Part shown: one piece after another, positions 1 to 5,837 of the stretch | Position numbering within the stretch: the first letter of the stretch is position 1 | Layout of the letters: each line of letters begins with the position of its first letter | Source of the DNA: Acidobacteriota bacterium | Lineage (GTDB): Bacteria; Acidobacteriota; Holophagae; Holophagales; Holophagaceae | Reading direction: 5' to 3' | NCBI GenBank assembly: GCA_021778785.1 | Contig: JAJYBX010000078.1 | Location: 1-7,775 of the forward strand | DNA length: 7,775 bases | Translations under genes and position numbers: made by a program | Notes under the pieces: model-generated | Seen by the model: only the letters and a program-made list of their open reading frames with translations | Told to the model about the DNA's origin: nothing | Databases searched by the model: none

Positions 1-1539
1 GATGAACTTCTCCATCTTCCCGTCGCTGTCGCAGGTGATGTCGCAGAGCGTGGCCGACAGGCCGGGCTTCTCCTTCAGCCGGTGGATGGGCATGGCGGGG
101 AAGAGCTGCTCGATGGCCCAGTGGTCCGGCATGGACTGGAAGAGGCTGAAGTTCGCGATGAGCTTGTCGGCCAGGCTCTTGTTCAGATCCTGGAACTCCT
201 CGGGCACGTACTTGAGGCTCTTGAGGCTGAGGATGCGGGAGAGCTTGCGGCACACCTCCCAGAAGAGCGTCTCGCCCTTGCTGCGGTCTTCCAGGCTCAG
301 GTAGCCCAGGTTGAACAGGGTGAGCAGCTCGTCCTTCTGGGTGATGGCGTCGTGGTACATCTCGGCGAAGTTCTTCACGGAGATGTTGTCCCGGGTGTAG
401 GCCAGCTCCTTGATGATCTGGGGCTCGTTGCCGGTGAGCGTCACGCTGTACTTCGTGTGCGTGGTGTCGATGAGGCCGATGATGTCCACCACCACCACCT
501 CGTGGTAGGCCACGATGGCGCGGCCCGACTCGCTCAGCAGGTCCGGCATGGGCACCTGCTCCTGGGCGCAGATGTCCTTGGTGGTGTACACCACGTCCGC
601 GGCGTACTCCGAGATGGTGTAGTTCATGGAGCTGCTGAAGGTGGTCTTGCTGCCGTCGTAGTCCACCCCCAGGCCGCCGCCCACGTTGAGGTAGCGGATG
701 GGCACGCCCATCTTCCGGAGCTTGGCGTAGATGCGGGTGGCCTCCTTCATGGCCGACTTGATCTTGCGGATGTCGGTGATCTGGCTGCCGATGTGGAAGT
801 GCAGCTCGATGATGCTGTCCAGCAGGTCGCGCTTCTCCAGCACCTCCACGGCATCGAGGATCTCGCGGGTGGTGAGGCCGAACTTGGCGTGATCGCCCGC
901 GCTGGTCTCCCACTTGCCCGAGCCCTGGGCGTTGAGCTTGGCGCGGAGCCCGATGAGGGGCTCCACCTTCAGCTCCTTGGCCACCTTCAGGATGAGGGGC
1001 AGCTCGGTCATCTTCTCGACCGTGATGACCACCTTGCGCCCGGCCTTGCGGGCCAGCAGGGCCATGCGGATGAAGGACTCGTCCTTGTAGCCGTTGCAGA
1101 GCACCAGCGCCTCGGGGTGCAGGTCCATGCTCAGCGCGATCATCAGCTCGGGCTTGGAGCCGGCCTCCAGGCCGTAGTGGTACTTGTTGCCGGCGCGGAC
1201 GATCTCCTCGACCACTTCCTTGGTCTGGTTGGTCTTCACGGGGTACACGCCCTGGTATCCGCCCTCGTAGCCGAACTCGAGGATGGAGCGGCGGAAGGCC
1301 TCGTTCACCTCCACGACGCGATGGGCCAGCACCTGCGGGAAGCGGAGGTTCACGGGGGTCCGGATGCCCTTCTTCTTCAGGTGCTGGACGATCTCGTACA
1401 CGTCGCAGCTGAGGGACTCGTCCCGGGTGGGCGTGATCTCGAGGTGGCCCTTGGCGTTGATGCCGAAGTACCCGTTGCCCCATTCCTTGATCCCGTACAG
1501 GGTCGCGGCGTCCTGCACGGTCCAATGCTTCATGGGCAT
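1..1539 (-). CDS. speA: Biosynthetic arginine decarboxylase, 3' end outside window
   Basis: PLP enzyme that decarboxylates arginine to agmatine, the first step of the arginine route to putrescine and spermidine; cytoplasmic. The 513 codons in the window form an uninterrupted frame. Visible landmarks are the PLP lysine K102 in VYPVKTNQ, HFHIGSQ (247-253), the glycine-rich phosphate-binding loop GGGLGVDYDGS (287-297), ESGRA (337-341) and the catalytic-region CDSDGK (503-508). The family is usually about 630-660 residues, so roughly the last 120-150 residues are missing because the window ends, not because the gene is broken. Start: the ATG at 1539 has GGAGG at 1548-1552 with 8-nt spacing. The in-frame ATG at 1533 would be 14 nt away and is less likely. 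The gene lies 84 bp downstream of queG on the same strand but seems to have its own promoter. The family assignment is very secure; the choice of SpeA over a degradative enzyme rests on the SpeA-type N-terminus and motifs. Confidence 0.96.
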   Translation of the reverse strand, partial: MPMKHWTVQDAATLYGIKEWGNGYFGINAKGHLEITPTRDESLSCDVYEIVQHLKKKGIRTPVNLRFPQVLAHRVVEVNEAFRRSILEFGYEGGYQGVYPVKTNQTKEVVEEIVRAGNKYHYGLEAGSKPELMIALSMDLHPEALVLCNGYKDESFIRMALLARKAGRKVVITVEKMTELPLILKVAKELKVEPLIGLRAKLNAQGSGKWETSAGDHAKFGLTTREILDAVEVLEKRDLLDSIIELHFHIGSQITDIRKIKSAMKEATRIYAKLRKMGVPIRYLNVGGGLGVDYDGSKTTFSSSMNYTISEYAADVVYTTKDICAQEQVPMPDLLSESGRAIVAYHEVVVVDIIGLIDTTHTKYSVTLTGNEPQIIKELAYTRDNISVKNFAEMYHDAITQKDELLTLFNLGYLSLEDRSKGETLFWEVCRKLSRILSLKSLKYVPEEFQDLNKSLADKLIANFSLFQSMPDHWAIEQLFPAMPIHRLKEKPGLSATLCDITCDSDGKMEKFI

Positions 1540-1586
1540 TCTCGGGGCCTCCTCGACCGGGGCGGCCACCTTAGGCCGGAAGCTTG

Positions 1587-1616
1587 TTTATAGGGAAAAA
1601 AGCCAACCAGTTCCAA
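1587..1616 (-). promoter_or_regulatory. Candidate sigma70-type promoter for speA
   Basis: Read on the minus strand, TTGGAA (1616-1611) and TATAAA (1592-1587) are separated by 18 bp. This is the only AT-rich patch in the queG-speA gap. It would start transcription near 1580 and give a leader of about 40 nt before the speA ATG at 1539. The -10 box is close to consensus and the -35 box matches at 4 of 6 positions. Inferred by pattern only. Confidence 0.45.
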
Positions 1617-1623
1617 TGAAAAT

Positions 1624-2586
1624 TCAGGATCCCAGGATCCGGGCCAGCGTGGCCCGCCAATGCCGGTCCCGCACCCGCCTCAGGGCCGTCCTCCGGGTGA
1701 GCTTCCGCCACTGGGCCGCGCCCCGGGGCAGTTCCTCCGCCGGCCGGGTGTGGAGGGGGCTGGGGCCGCCCCAGAGGGCCGGATCGCCCCAGAGGGGGGC
1801 CCGGTTCCAGGGGCAGGCCTCCTGGCAGAGGTCGCAACCCGCGGCCCAGCGGGTCTCCGCCAGGGCCGCGGCGACCGCGGGCGGCGGATCGGCCTCCGTC
1901 TCCAGGGTATAGGTGGTGAGGCAGCGGGCCGGGTCCAGCCGGAAGGGGTCCAGGGCTCCGGTGGGACAGGCCTCGAGGCAGGCCGTGCAGGTGCCGCAAT
2001 GATCGGCGGGGAAGGGCGGGTCGGGGGGGAGCTCCACGGAGAGCAGCAGGACGCCCAGGAAGCCCCAGGAGCCGTCCTTTCCGGCGATGAGGAGGGTGTG
2101 CTTGCCCTGCCAGCCGAGACCGGCCCGGGCGGCCAGCTGGCGCTCCAGCAGGGGGGCCGTGTCCACGCAGACCCGGCCCTCCAGCGCCGGCCACCGGGCC
2201 TGGGCGGCCTCCAGCAGGCGCGTCAGCCGGGGCTTCAGGATCATGTGATAGTCCGGTCCCCAGAGGTAGCGGCTCAGCTTCAGGCTGCCGGGGGTGGCGC
2301 CGGGGATCGCCCCGGGCCGGGCGTAGGGGAAGTAGCCCACGAGGGCCGTGCGGGCCGGGGGGAAGAGGGCGCGGGGATCCAGGAGGGTGGCCGGGTCCAA
2401 GTAGGGCAGCAATCCACCGCGGCCCTCGGCGAACCAGGTGTCCAGCCGGGGCCGTTCGGCCTCGAAGGGTTCGCAGGTGGCGAATCCCACCCGGGGGAAT
2501 CCCAGGTTTCCGGCCTCCTGGCGCAGCCAGGCCTTGAATGCCAGCGGATCCGGGTGTTCAACTGGCACGCGAAGGCCCCCTCCCAT
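1624..2586 (-). CDS. queG: Epoxyqueuosine reductase
   Basis: Cobalamin- and Fe-S-dependent enzyme that reduces epoxyqueuosine to queuosine in the tRNA wobble position, the last step of queuosine synthesis; cytoplasmic. Of 320 residues, the first ~190 form the cobalamin-binding reductase part with the family motif VDTAPLLER (141-149), whose Asp142 aligns with the catalytic acid. Two 4Fe-4S sites follow: C197, C200, C203, C207 (CGTCTACLEACP) and C251, C254, C258 (CDLCQEACPWN), with C222 in the usual RCL position. The length fits short QueG forms without a long C-terminal HEAT extension. Start: the ATG at 2586 has GAGG at 2593-2596 spaced 6 nt away, but that site lies inside the divergent gene. 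A GTG at 2568, behind a purine-rich GGAGGGGG, is a real alternative and would remove the overlap. The open frame runs on to 2946, but that extension does not look like QueG. The stop is 84 bp before the speA start. Confidence 0.94.
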   Translation of the reverse strand: MGGGLRVPVEHPDPLAFKAWLRQEAGNLGFPRVGFATCEPFEAERPRLDTWFAEGRGGLLPYLDPATLLDPRALFPPARTALVGYFPYARPGAIPGATPGSLKLSRYLWGPDYHMILKPRLTRLLEAAQARWPALEGRVCVDTAPLLERQLAARAGLGWQGKHTLLIAGKDGSWGFLGVLLLSVELPPDPPFPADHCGTCTACLEACPTGALDPFRLDPARCLTTYTLETEADPPPAVAAALAETRWAAGCDLCQEACPWNRAPLWGDPALWGGPSPLHTRPAEELPRGAAQWRKLTRRTALRRVRDRHWRATLARILGS

Positions 2587-3157
2587 GGATATCCTCACCC
2601 TCGAACTGCGCGATGTCACGGTCTTCCAGGCCCTGGTGGAGTTGCGGGCCATGCTGGCGGAGCATCCCGGCGAGGCCCTGCGGATCCAGGGCCAGGACGA
2701 GACCCTGCGGGTGAATGTGGCGGGGTTCCTCGAGCGCCAGGGCCTCAAGGCGCGGTCGAGTTCCGGCGGCGGCACCTGGGAGCTGGAGGTGGCCGCGGGG
2801 CGCCGTCCGGCCCCGGTTCCGGCGGCGTCTCCCGGGGGTGCCACCCTCCGCCCCGTCCTTCTCCTCCGCAGCGCCTTCGCCCCCGGCGACCGGGCCCTGG
2901 GCCGGCGCCTGCTCCTTGAGACCCTCGGCCACCTGGGGCCGGGCACGCCCTGGCTCTGCCTGGCCCACCAGGCTCTGGAACTGCTGGAGGATCCCGTGGC
3001 CCTCGAGGTGCTGGAGGGTGTCCAGGGCCGGGGGATCCCGGTCCACGTATCCCTCGCCAGCCTGGCCCAGAATGACCTGGATCCCGGCGCCTTCGCGGTG
3101 GTCCCCGATGCCGGGTGGCAGGGGCTCCTGGCCCGCGGAGGCCTGACGGTGCTGTGA
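2585..3157 (+). CDS. TusA-DsrE (YedF-like) two-domain protein lacking the family cysteines
   Basis: This 190-residue protein of unknown function resembles YedF, a fusion of a TusA/SirA-like fold with a DsrE-like fold. Residues 1-70 follow the TusA pattern (beta start LTLELRD, helix FQALVELRAML, then a strand with LRIQGQDETLRVNVAGFLERQG). Residues 71-88 are an Ala/Pro/Gly-rich linker. Residues 89-190 follow the YedF C-terminal pattern: strand VLLLRS, then GDRALGRRLLLETLGHL, and the closing GWQGLLARGGLTVL. TusA proteins carry a Cys-Pro at the start of the first helix that passes on sulfur; here the matching positions read V13-F14. The DsrE-side CGTC-like site is replaced by SLASL near 156-160. 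The only cysteine is C125. The protein is therefore unlikely to be a sulfur carrier unless C125 has taken over. The ATG at 2585 has only a weak GAAGG 9 nt upstream and shares CATG with the queG start. The domain call is by eye and moderately secure. Confidence 0.68.
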   Translation: MDILTLELRDVTVFQALVELRAMLAEHPGEALRIQGQDETLRVNVAGFLERQGLKARSSSGGGTWELEVAAGRRPAPVPAASPGGATLRPVLLLRSAFAPGDRALGRRLLLETLGHLGPGTPWLCLAHQALELLEDPVALEVLEGVQGRGIPVHVSLASLAQNDLDPGAFAVVPDAGWQGLLARGGLTVL

Positions 3158-3189
3158 ACAGCGGGCCGAGGGCGGAGAAACCTGGTGGA

Positions 3190-3210
3190 CTGTAGGCTAT
3201 GGGCTGTGGG
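3190..3210 (+). repeat. Left arm of inverted heptamer repeat around the IVP gene
   Basis: Three degenerate heptamers: CTGTAGG, CTATGGG, CTGTGGG. Matches the reverse complement of 3627-3647 at 19 of 21 positions, the two differences being A for G at the fifth and tenth bases. The arm lies 30 bp before the start of the small ORF at 3241 and could pair in RNA or DNA with the right arm, looping out the gene. Confidence 0.8.
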
Positions 3211-3240
3211 AGAGGTTCCGCCTCATGGGAGTGAATTCGG

Positions 3241-3594
3241 ATGAGGGACCATTCGAAGCTTCGTTCATATCAGCTTGCCGACGACCTTGTTCTGGAAGTC
3301 TATGCGCGGACCCGTGAGTTTCCGCCCGAGGAACGGTTCGGTCTCACCTCCCAGATGAGGCGTGCCGCCCTTTCGGTGGTTTCAAACCTTGTGGAGGGAT
3401 CTGCCCGGAGGTCCGAGACCGAATACGCCCGGTTCGTGGAATTGGCGTTCGGATCCGCCCGGGAGCTTCAGTATCAGATCAGCCTTGCTACCCGACTCGG
3501 GTACCTTGAAGGGGGTGCACTGCAATCCGCCGCGACCCAGGTCGCCAAAAGCACCGGCGCCCTCCTCAATGCACTCCGGGGAGCCGAGCGATGA
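3241..3594 (+). CDS. Four-helix-bundle protein of the 23S rRNA intervening-sequence (IVP/S23) family
   Basis: A 117-residue, basic, cysteine-free helical protein of the family known as 23S rRNA intervening-sequence proteins, structurally related to the Avd accessory protein of diversity-generating retroelements. Characteristic stretches are ADDLVLEVYARTREFP (13-28), the near-invariant ERFGLTSQMRRAALSVVSNL (31-50) with VEGSAR following, and the third-helix run FGSARELQYQISLATRLGYL (70-89). The molecular role of free-standing members is not settled. They form pentameric bundles with a positively charged surface, and nucleic acid binding is the usual suggestion. Start: ATG at 3241 with a GGGAG about 9 nt upstream. 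The third codon positions are visibly richer in A/T than in neighbouring genes (for example the first 60 bases), which suggests transfer. The gene sits in an intergenic space, not in rRNA, and is bracketed by inverted heptamer arms at 3190-3210 and 3627-3647. The family call is secure; the function is not. Confidence 0.92.
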   Translation: MRDHSKLRSYQLADDLVLEVYARTREFPPEERFGLTSQMRRAALSVVSNLVEGSARRSETEYARFVELAFGSARELQYQISLATRLGYLEGGALQSAATQVAKSTGALLNALRGAER

Positions 3595-3626
3595 TTCCCT
3601 CAATCCGGCTGGGACGGTTCCAACGG

Positions 3627-3647
3627 CCCACAGCCCACAGCCCACAG
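3627..3647 (+). repeat. Right arm of inverted heptamer repeat, three perfect CCCACAG units
   Basis: Three perfect tandem copies of CCCACAG, the reverse complement of the left arm's CTGTGGG unit. It ends 8 bp before the pgsA ATG and so occupies the place where a ribosome binding site would be expected. Together with the left arm it bounds a 458-bp segment holding only the IVP gene. Confidence 0.85.
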
Positions 3648-3655
3648 ACAGACGC

Positions 3656-4306
3656 ATGAACCTCCCGAACCTCCTGTCGCTCGCCCGGATCCTGATGGTC
3701 CCGATTCTGGTCGTCGTGCTGATGACCAAGGTGACGAACCACGAGGTCATCGGCGTGGTGGTGTTCTGGGCGGCTTCCATCACGGACTGGCTGGACGGCT
3801 ACCTGGCCCGGCGCTGGAAGCAGGTGACCACCCTGGGCAAGCTGCTGGACCCGCTGGCGGACAAGCTGCTGGTGGCCGGGGCGCTCATCTCGCTCGTGGA
3901 GCTGAACCTCGCGCCGGCCTGGATGACCTTCATCATCCTGGCCCGGGAGTTCGCCGTGACGGGCCTCCGCGGCATCGCCAGCGAGGAGGGCCTCACCATT
4001 CCGGCGGGCACCGTGGGCAAGTGGAAGATGGGCTTCCAGGTGGCGGCGATCTCCTGCCTGATCCTCGGCCCAAGGCTCGACTACTGGCTCTACGAGTGGA
4101 CCCACAAGGAGATCTTCCGGTTCTTCATCCAGCTCAACCGGCCCTACACCTTCTTCTGGGGCATGGGCGTGCTGCTGCTCTGGGCCGCCGTGATCCTGGC
4201 CGTCTGGAGCGCCGTGTCCTACTTCCAGGCCTTCTGGAAGGTGGTGGGTCCCCGGATCATGGCCGAGGACGGCCGGCTCACCGGCAAGAAGGAGGATCCT
4301 GAATGA
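3656..4306 (+). CDS. pgsA: CDP-diacylglycerol-glycerol-3-phosphate 3-phosphatidyltransferase
   Basis: Inner-membrane enzyme that transfers the phosphatidyl group from CDP-diacylglycerol to glycerol-3-phosphate, the committed step toward phosphatidylglycerol and cardiolipin. The 216 residues contain the full CDP-alcohol phosphotransferase signature D-x2-DG-x2-AR-x8-G-x3-D-x3-D: D44, D47, G48, A51, R52, G61, D65, D69. Hydrophobic helices are visible near 10-24, 31-43, 70-82, 87-103, 126-138 and 165-190, consistent with six membrane segments. N-terminal NLPNLLSLARI is typical of PgsA. The insert between the fifth and sixth helices (about 139-163, Trp/Tyr/Phe rich) is somewhat longer than in the shortest homologues. 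Start: ATG 3656 fits the family N-terminus, but no Shine-Dalgarno-like sequence precedes it; the heptamer repeat ends 8 bp upstream. The 3' end contains a strong GGAGG (4291-4295) for the following small frame, and the stop TGA overlaps its ATG. Confidence 0.96.
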   Translation: MNLPNLLSLARILMVPILVVVLMTKVTNHEVIGVVVFWAASITDWLDGYLARRWKQVTTLGKLLDPLADKLLVAGALISLVELNLAPAWMTFIILAREFAVTGLRGIASEEGLTIPAGTVGKWKMGFQVAAISCLILGPRLDYWLYEWTHKEIFRFFIQLNRPYTFFWGMGVLLLWAAVILAVWSAVSYFQAFWKVVGPRIMAEDGRLTGKKEDPE

Positions 4307-4410
4307 TCCGCAAGTACCTGTTGGCGGGAATTTTCTCGGCATCCCCTGTGGGGATGCGCGAGACGCCCGGTGCATCCTGGCCCGTGTGCCGACGGGAGGT
4401 GGCGCGGTGA
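4303..4410 (+). pseudogene. 35-codon relic duplicating the start of the DUF502 gene
   Basis: The frame begins with ATG overlapping the pgsA stop (ATGA) and ends with TGA overlapping the DUF502 start (GTGA at 4407-4410). Its first 12 residues, MIRKYLLAGIFS, match the DUF502 N-terminus MIRKYLIAGVFT at 9 positions, and the three changes (L/I, I/V, S/T) are conservative. At DNA level 4303-4338 and 4407-4442 agree at 28 of 36 bases, offset by 104 nt. After residue 12 the similarity stops at a hairpin (4335-4362), and the remaining codons show no family resemblance. It has a strong ribosome binding site (GGAGG, 7 nt spacing), so it may still be translated and pass ribosomes from pgsA to DUF502. Best read as the stub of a second, diverged DUF502 gene that lost its body, or as a short coupling peptide. 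Confidence 0.65.
4335..4362 (+). repeat. Palindromic hairpin at the break point of the DUF502 relic
   Basis: GCATCCCC (4339-4346) and GGGGATGC (4350-4357) form a perfect 8-bp stem around a TGT loop. After a single bulged G (4358), CTCG (4335-4338) and CGAG (4359-4362) add 4 more pairs. No T-run follows, so it is not a standard terminator. It begins exactly where similarity to the DUF502 N-terminus fades, which suggests a REP-like or miniature element, or a deletion scar. Confidence 0.7.
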
Positions 4411-5045
4411 TCCGAAAGTACCTCATCGCGGGCGTTTTCACGCTCCTCCCCCTGGTGGTGACGCTCTGGATCCTCAACGGGATCTTCAACGGCCTGGTGG
4501 GGATCTTCCGGGGGCCCCTGACCTGGGTGGTCCAGCAGCTCCATCTGCCGGACCTGCCCTACGGGGCCCTGGCCCTGTTCTCCGCGCTCATGACCCTGGC
4601 CATCCTGGTCCTGGTGGGGGCCCTCGTCGGCAACTTCGCCGGCCGCCAGCTCATGGAATGGCTGGACGAGCTCATGCTCCACGTCCCCGTGGTGAAGAGC
4701 ATCTACGGCGCGACCCGCCAGCTCATGGGGGCCATCCAGTCGGGGCAGGGCGGCAGCTTCAAGGAGGTGGTCCTCGTGGAATGGCCCCATCCCGGCGCCT
4801 ACACCCTGGGCTTCGTGGCGAACCGGGATTGCGCCTGGGCCATCCCCGGGGGGGAGAAGATGCTGGCGATCTATGTGCCCACCTCGCCGAACCCCACCTC
4901 GGGCTACGTGGTGATGGTGGATCCCTCCCAGGTCCGCCCCCTGGACATCAGCGCCGACCAGGCCCTCACCTGGGCCGTCAGCGGCGGCGTGGTGGCCCCG
5001 GGGCGCACGGGCACGGGCACCTTCCGGATGCCGGAGACGCCGTGA
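4407..5045 (+). CDS. DUF502 family membrane protein
   Basis: A 212-residue protein of the DUF502 family, widespread in bacteria and without a settled biochemical function. Two membrane helices are visible (about 6-27 and 55-77). The remainder is a soluble domain carrying family hallmarks: HVPVVKSIYGATRQL (92-106), VVLVEWPHPGAYTLGFV (121-137) and YVPTSPNPTSGYVVMV (156-171). Start: GTG at 4407 has GGGAGG at 4394-4399 with 7-nt spacing and gives the typical MIRKYLIAGVFTLLP N-terminus. An upstream in-frame GTG at 4386 would only add MPTGGGA. The start overlaps the stop of the upstream relic by GTGA, and its own stop overlaps the SDR start by GTGA, so translation of pgsA through SDR is probably coupled. 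The link to pgsA hints at an envelope or membrane role, but this is inference. Confidence 0.93.
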   Translation: MIRKYLIAGVFTLLPLVVTLWILNGIFNGLVGIFRGPLTWVVQQLHLPDLPYGALALFSALMTLAILVLVGALVGNFAGRQLMEWLDELMLHVPVVKSIYGATRQLMGAIQSGQGGSFKEVVLVEWPHPGAYTLGFVANRDCAWAIPGGEKMLAIYVPTSPNPTSGYVVMVDPSQVRPLDISADQALTWAVSGGVVAPGRTGTGTFRMPETP

Positions 5046-5770
5046 GCAGCCTGCGCGGCAAGCGCATCCTGGTGACCGGGGCGGGCAGCGGCATCGGCCG
5101 CGCCGCGGCCCGCCTCTTCTGGGATGGCGGGGCCGACCTGGTGCTGGCCGGGCGACGCCTCGCGGAGCTGCAGGAGACCCTCTGGGTGGCCAAGCACGTC
5201 CCCCTGGACCACTCGGACGAGGCCGCCGTGGCCGCCTTCGCGGAGCAATGCCCCGAGCTGGACGGGATGTTCCTCGCTGCGGGCCAGCTGGTGACGGGCA
5301 GCGTGGCCTCCACGCCCATCGCCGCCTTCGATGCCACGCTCGCCGCGAACCTCCGCGGGCCCTGGCTCCTCTGCCACCACCTGGGGCCCAGGCTGCGCGA
5401 GGGCGGCAGCGTGGTCCTGGTGGGCTCCAACATCGGCCTGCGGGCCATCCCCGACAGCGCGGCCTACAGCGTCTCCAAGGCCGGCGTCCACATGCTGGCG
5501 CGGGTGCTGGCCCTGGAATGGGCCCCCCGGCGCATCCGCTGCAACGCCATCGCCCCCGGCCCCGTCCACACGCCCATGGTGGACACGCGCCTCGCCGCCA
5601 GCGAGGATCCCGGCGCCGACCTGGCGCGGCTCTCCGCGGTGAACCCCCTGAACCGCCTGGGCACCGAGGTGGAGGTGGCCCTCCTGGCCGCCCATCTCCT
5701 CAGTGATGAGAGCACCTGGACGACGGGGGTTGTGATCCCGATTGACGGCGGGGCCGACGCGGTCTTCTAG
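5042..5770 (+). CDS. Short-chain dehydrogenase/reductase (SDR), classical type
   Basis: A 242-residue NAD(P)-dependent oxidoreductase with a Rossmann fold, probably cytoplasmic. It has the cofactor motif TGAGSGIG (12-19), AAG (79-81, for the usual NAG), N103 and the catalytic S129, Y142, K146 (YSVSK). PG (172-173) and the closing PIDGGADAVF correspond to the typical C-terminal end. The arginine pair after the second strand (AGRR, 36-39) favours NADPH over NADH. FabG-like proteins share this layout, but the substrate cannot be told from sequence, and the surroundings (pgsA, DUF502) do not clearly point to fatty acid synthesis. The GTG start at 5042 overlaps the DUF502 stop, with GGAG 5 nt upstream. 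The last 17 bases of the gene, stop included, are repeated downstream as part of a 54-bp direct repeat. Confidence 0.93.
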   Translation: MSSLRGKRILVTGAGSGIGRAAARLFWDGGADLVLAGRRLAELQETLWVAKHVPLDHSDEAAVAAFAEQCPELDGMFLAAGQLVTGSVASTPIAAFDATLAANLRGPWLLCHHLGPRLREGGSVVLVGSNIGLRAIPDSAAYSVSKAGVHMLARVLALEWAPRRIRCNAIAPGPVHTPMVDTRLAASEDPGADLARLSAVNPLNRLGTEVEVALLAAHLLSDESTWTTGVVIPIDGGADAVF

Positions 5771-5807
5771 GCCCGCTGGCCAGGTGATGCTCAGCGGGGC
5801 GGGGGCC
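5754..5807 (+). repeat. Direct repeat copy 1, overlapping the SDR 3' end
   Basis: 54 bp that include the last five SDR codons and the stop (CGCGGTCTTCTAG at 5758-5770). Copy 2 lies exactly 117 bp downstream at 5871-5924 and differs at only three positions (5771, 5794, 5801). A third fragment, GTCTTCTAGGCC, recurs at 5925-5936. Confidence 0.9.
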
Positions 5808-5837
5808 CCGCTCGGAAGGCTGCCGGTGCAGCCTCCG
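5793..5837 (+). repeat. Two adjacent strong hairpins downstream of SDR
   Basis: Hairpin A: AGCGGGGC (5793-5800), loop GGGG, GCCCCGCT (5805-5812), 8 perfect pairs. Hairpin B: CGGA-A-GGCTGC (5813-5823), loop CGGT, GCAGCCTCCG (5828-5837), 10 pairs with one bulged A. They abut without a gap. No T-run follows, so intrinsic termination is not supported, but they could protect the mRNA 3' end or belong to a REP-like unit. A near-tandem repeat GCCTCCGCT(T)CGCGA follows at 5831-5844 and 5848-5862. Confidence 0.75.

Noticed and set aside
1..1539. Frameshift or internal stop in speA
   Set aside because: Translation through the whole segment gives continuous family sequence; the gene is only cut by the window edge.
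82..1593. 503-codon open frame on the plus strand opposite speA
   Set aside because: It is composed of Leu/Val/His/Gly/Asp-rich filler typical of an antisense frame in GC-rich DNA, while the minus strand encodes complete SpeA motifs.
1627..1640. GGATCC-CA-GGATCC next to the queG stop as a terminator
   Set aside because: The only 2-nt spacer cannot form a good hairpin loop, and the following T-run is short and interrupted. Termination is not supported.
2587..2946. N-terminal extension of QueG up to the furthest upstream start
   Set aside because: The extension is Arg/Pro/Ala-rich with no family resemblance and lies antisense to the TusA-DsrE gene. QueG homology begins after 2586.
3190..3647. 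CRISPR-like repeat array
   Set aside because: The repeats are contiguous 7-mers in two opposite arms, without spacers or cas genes.
5793..5812. Intrinsic terminator after SDR
   Set aside because: The stem is strong but is followed by CGGAAGG and not by a T-run.
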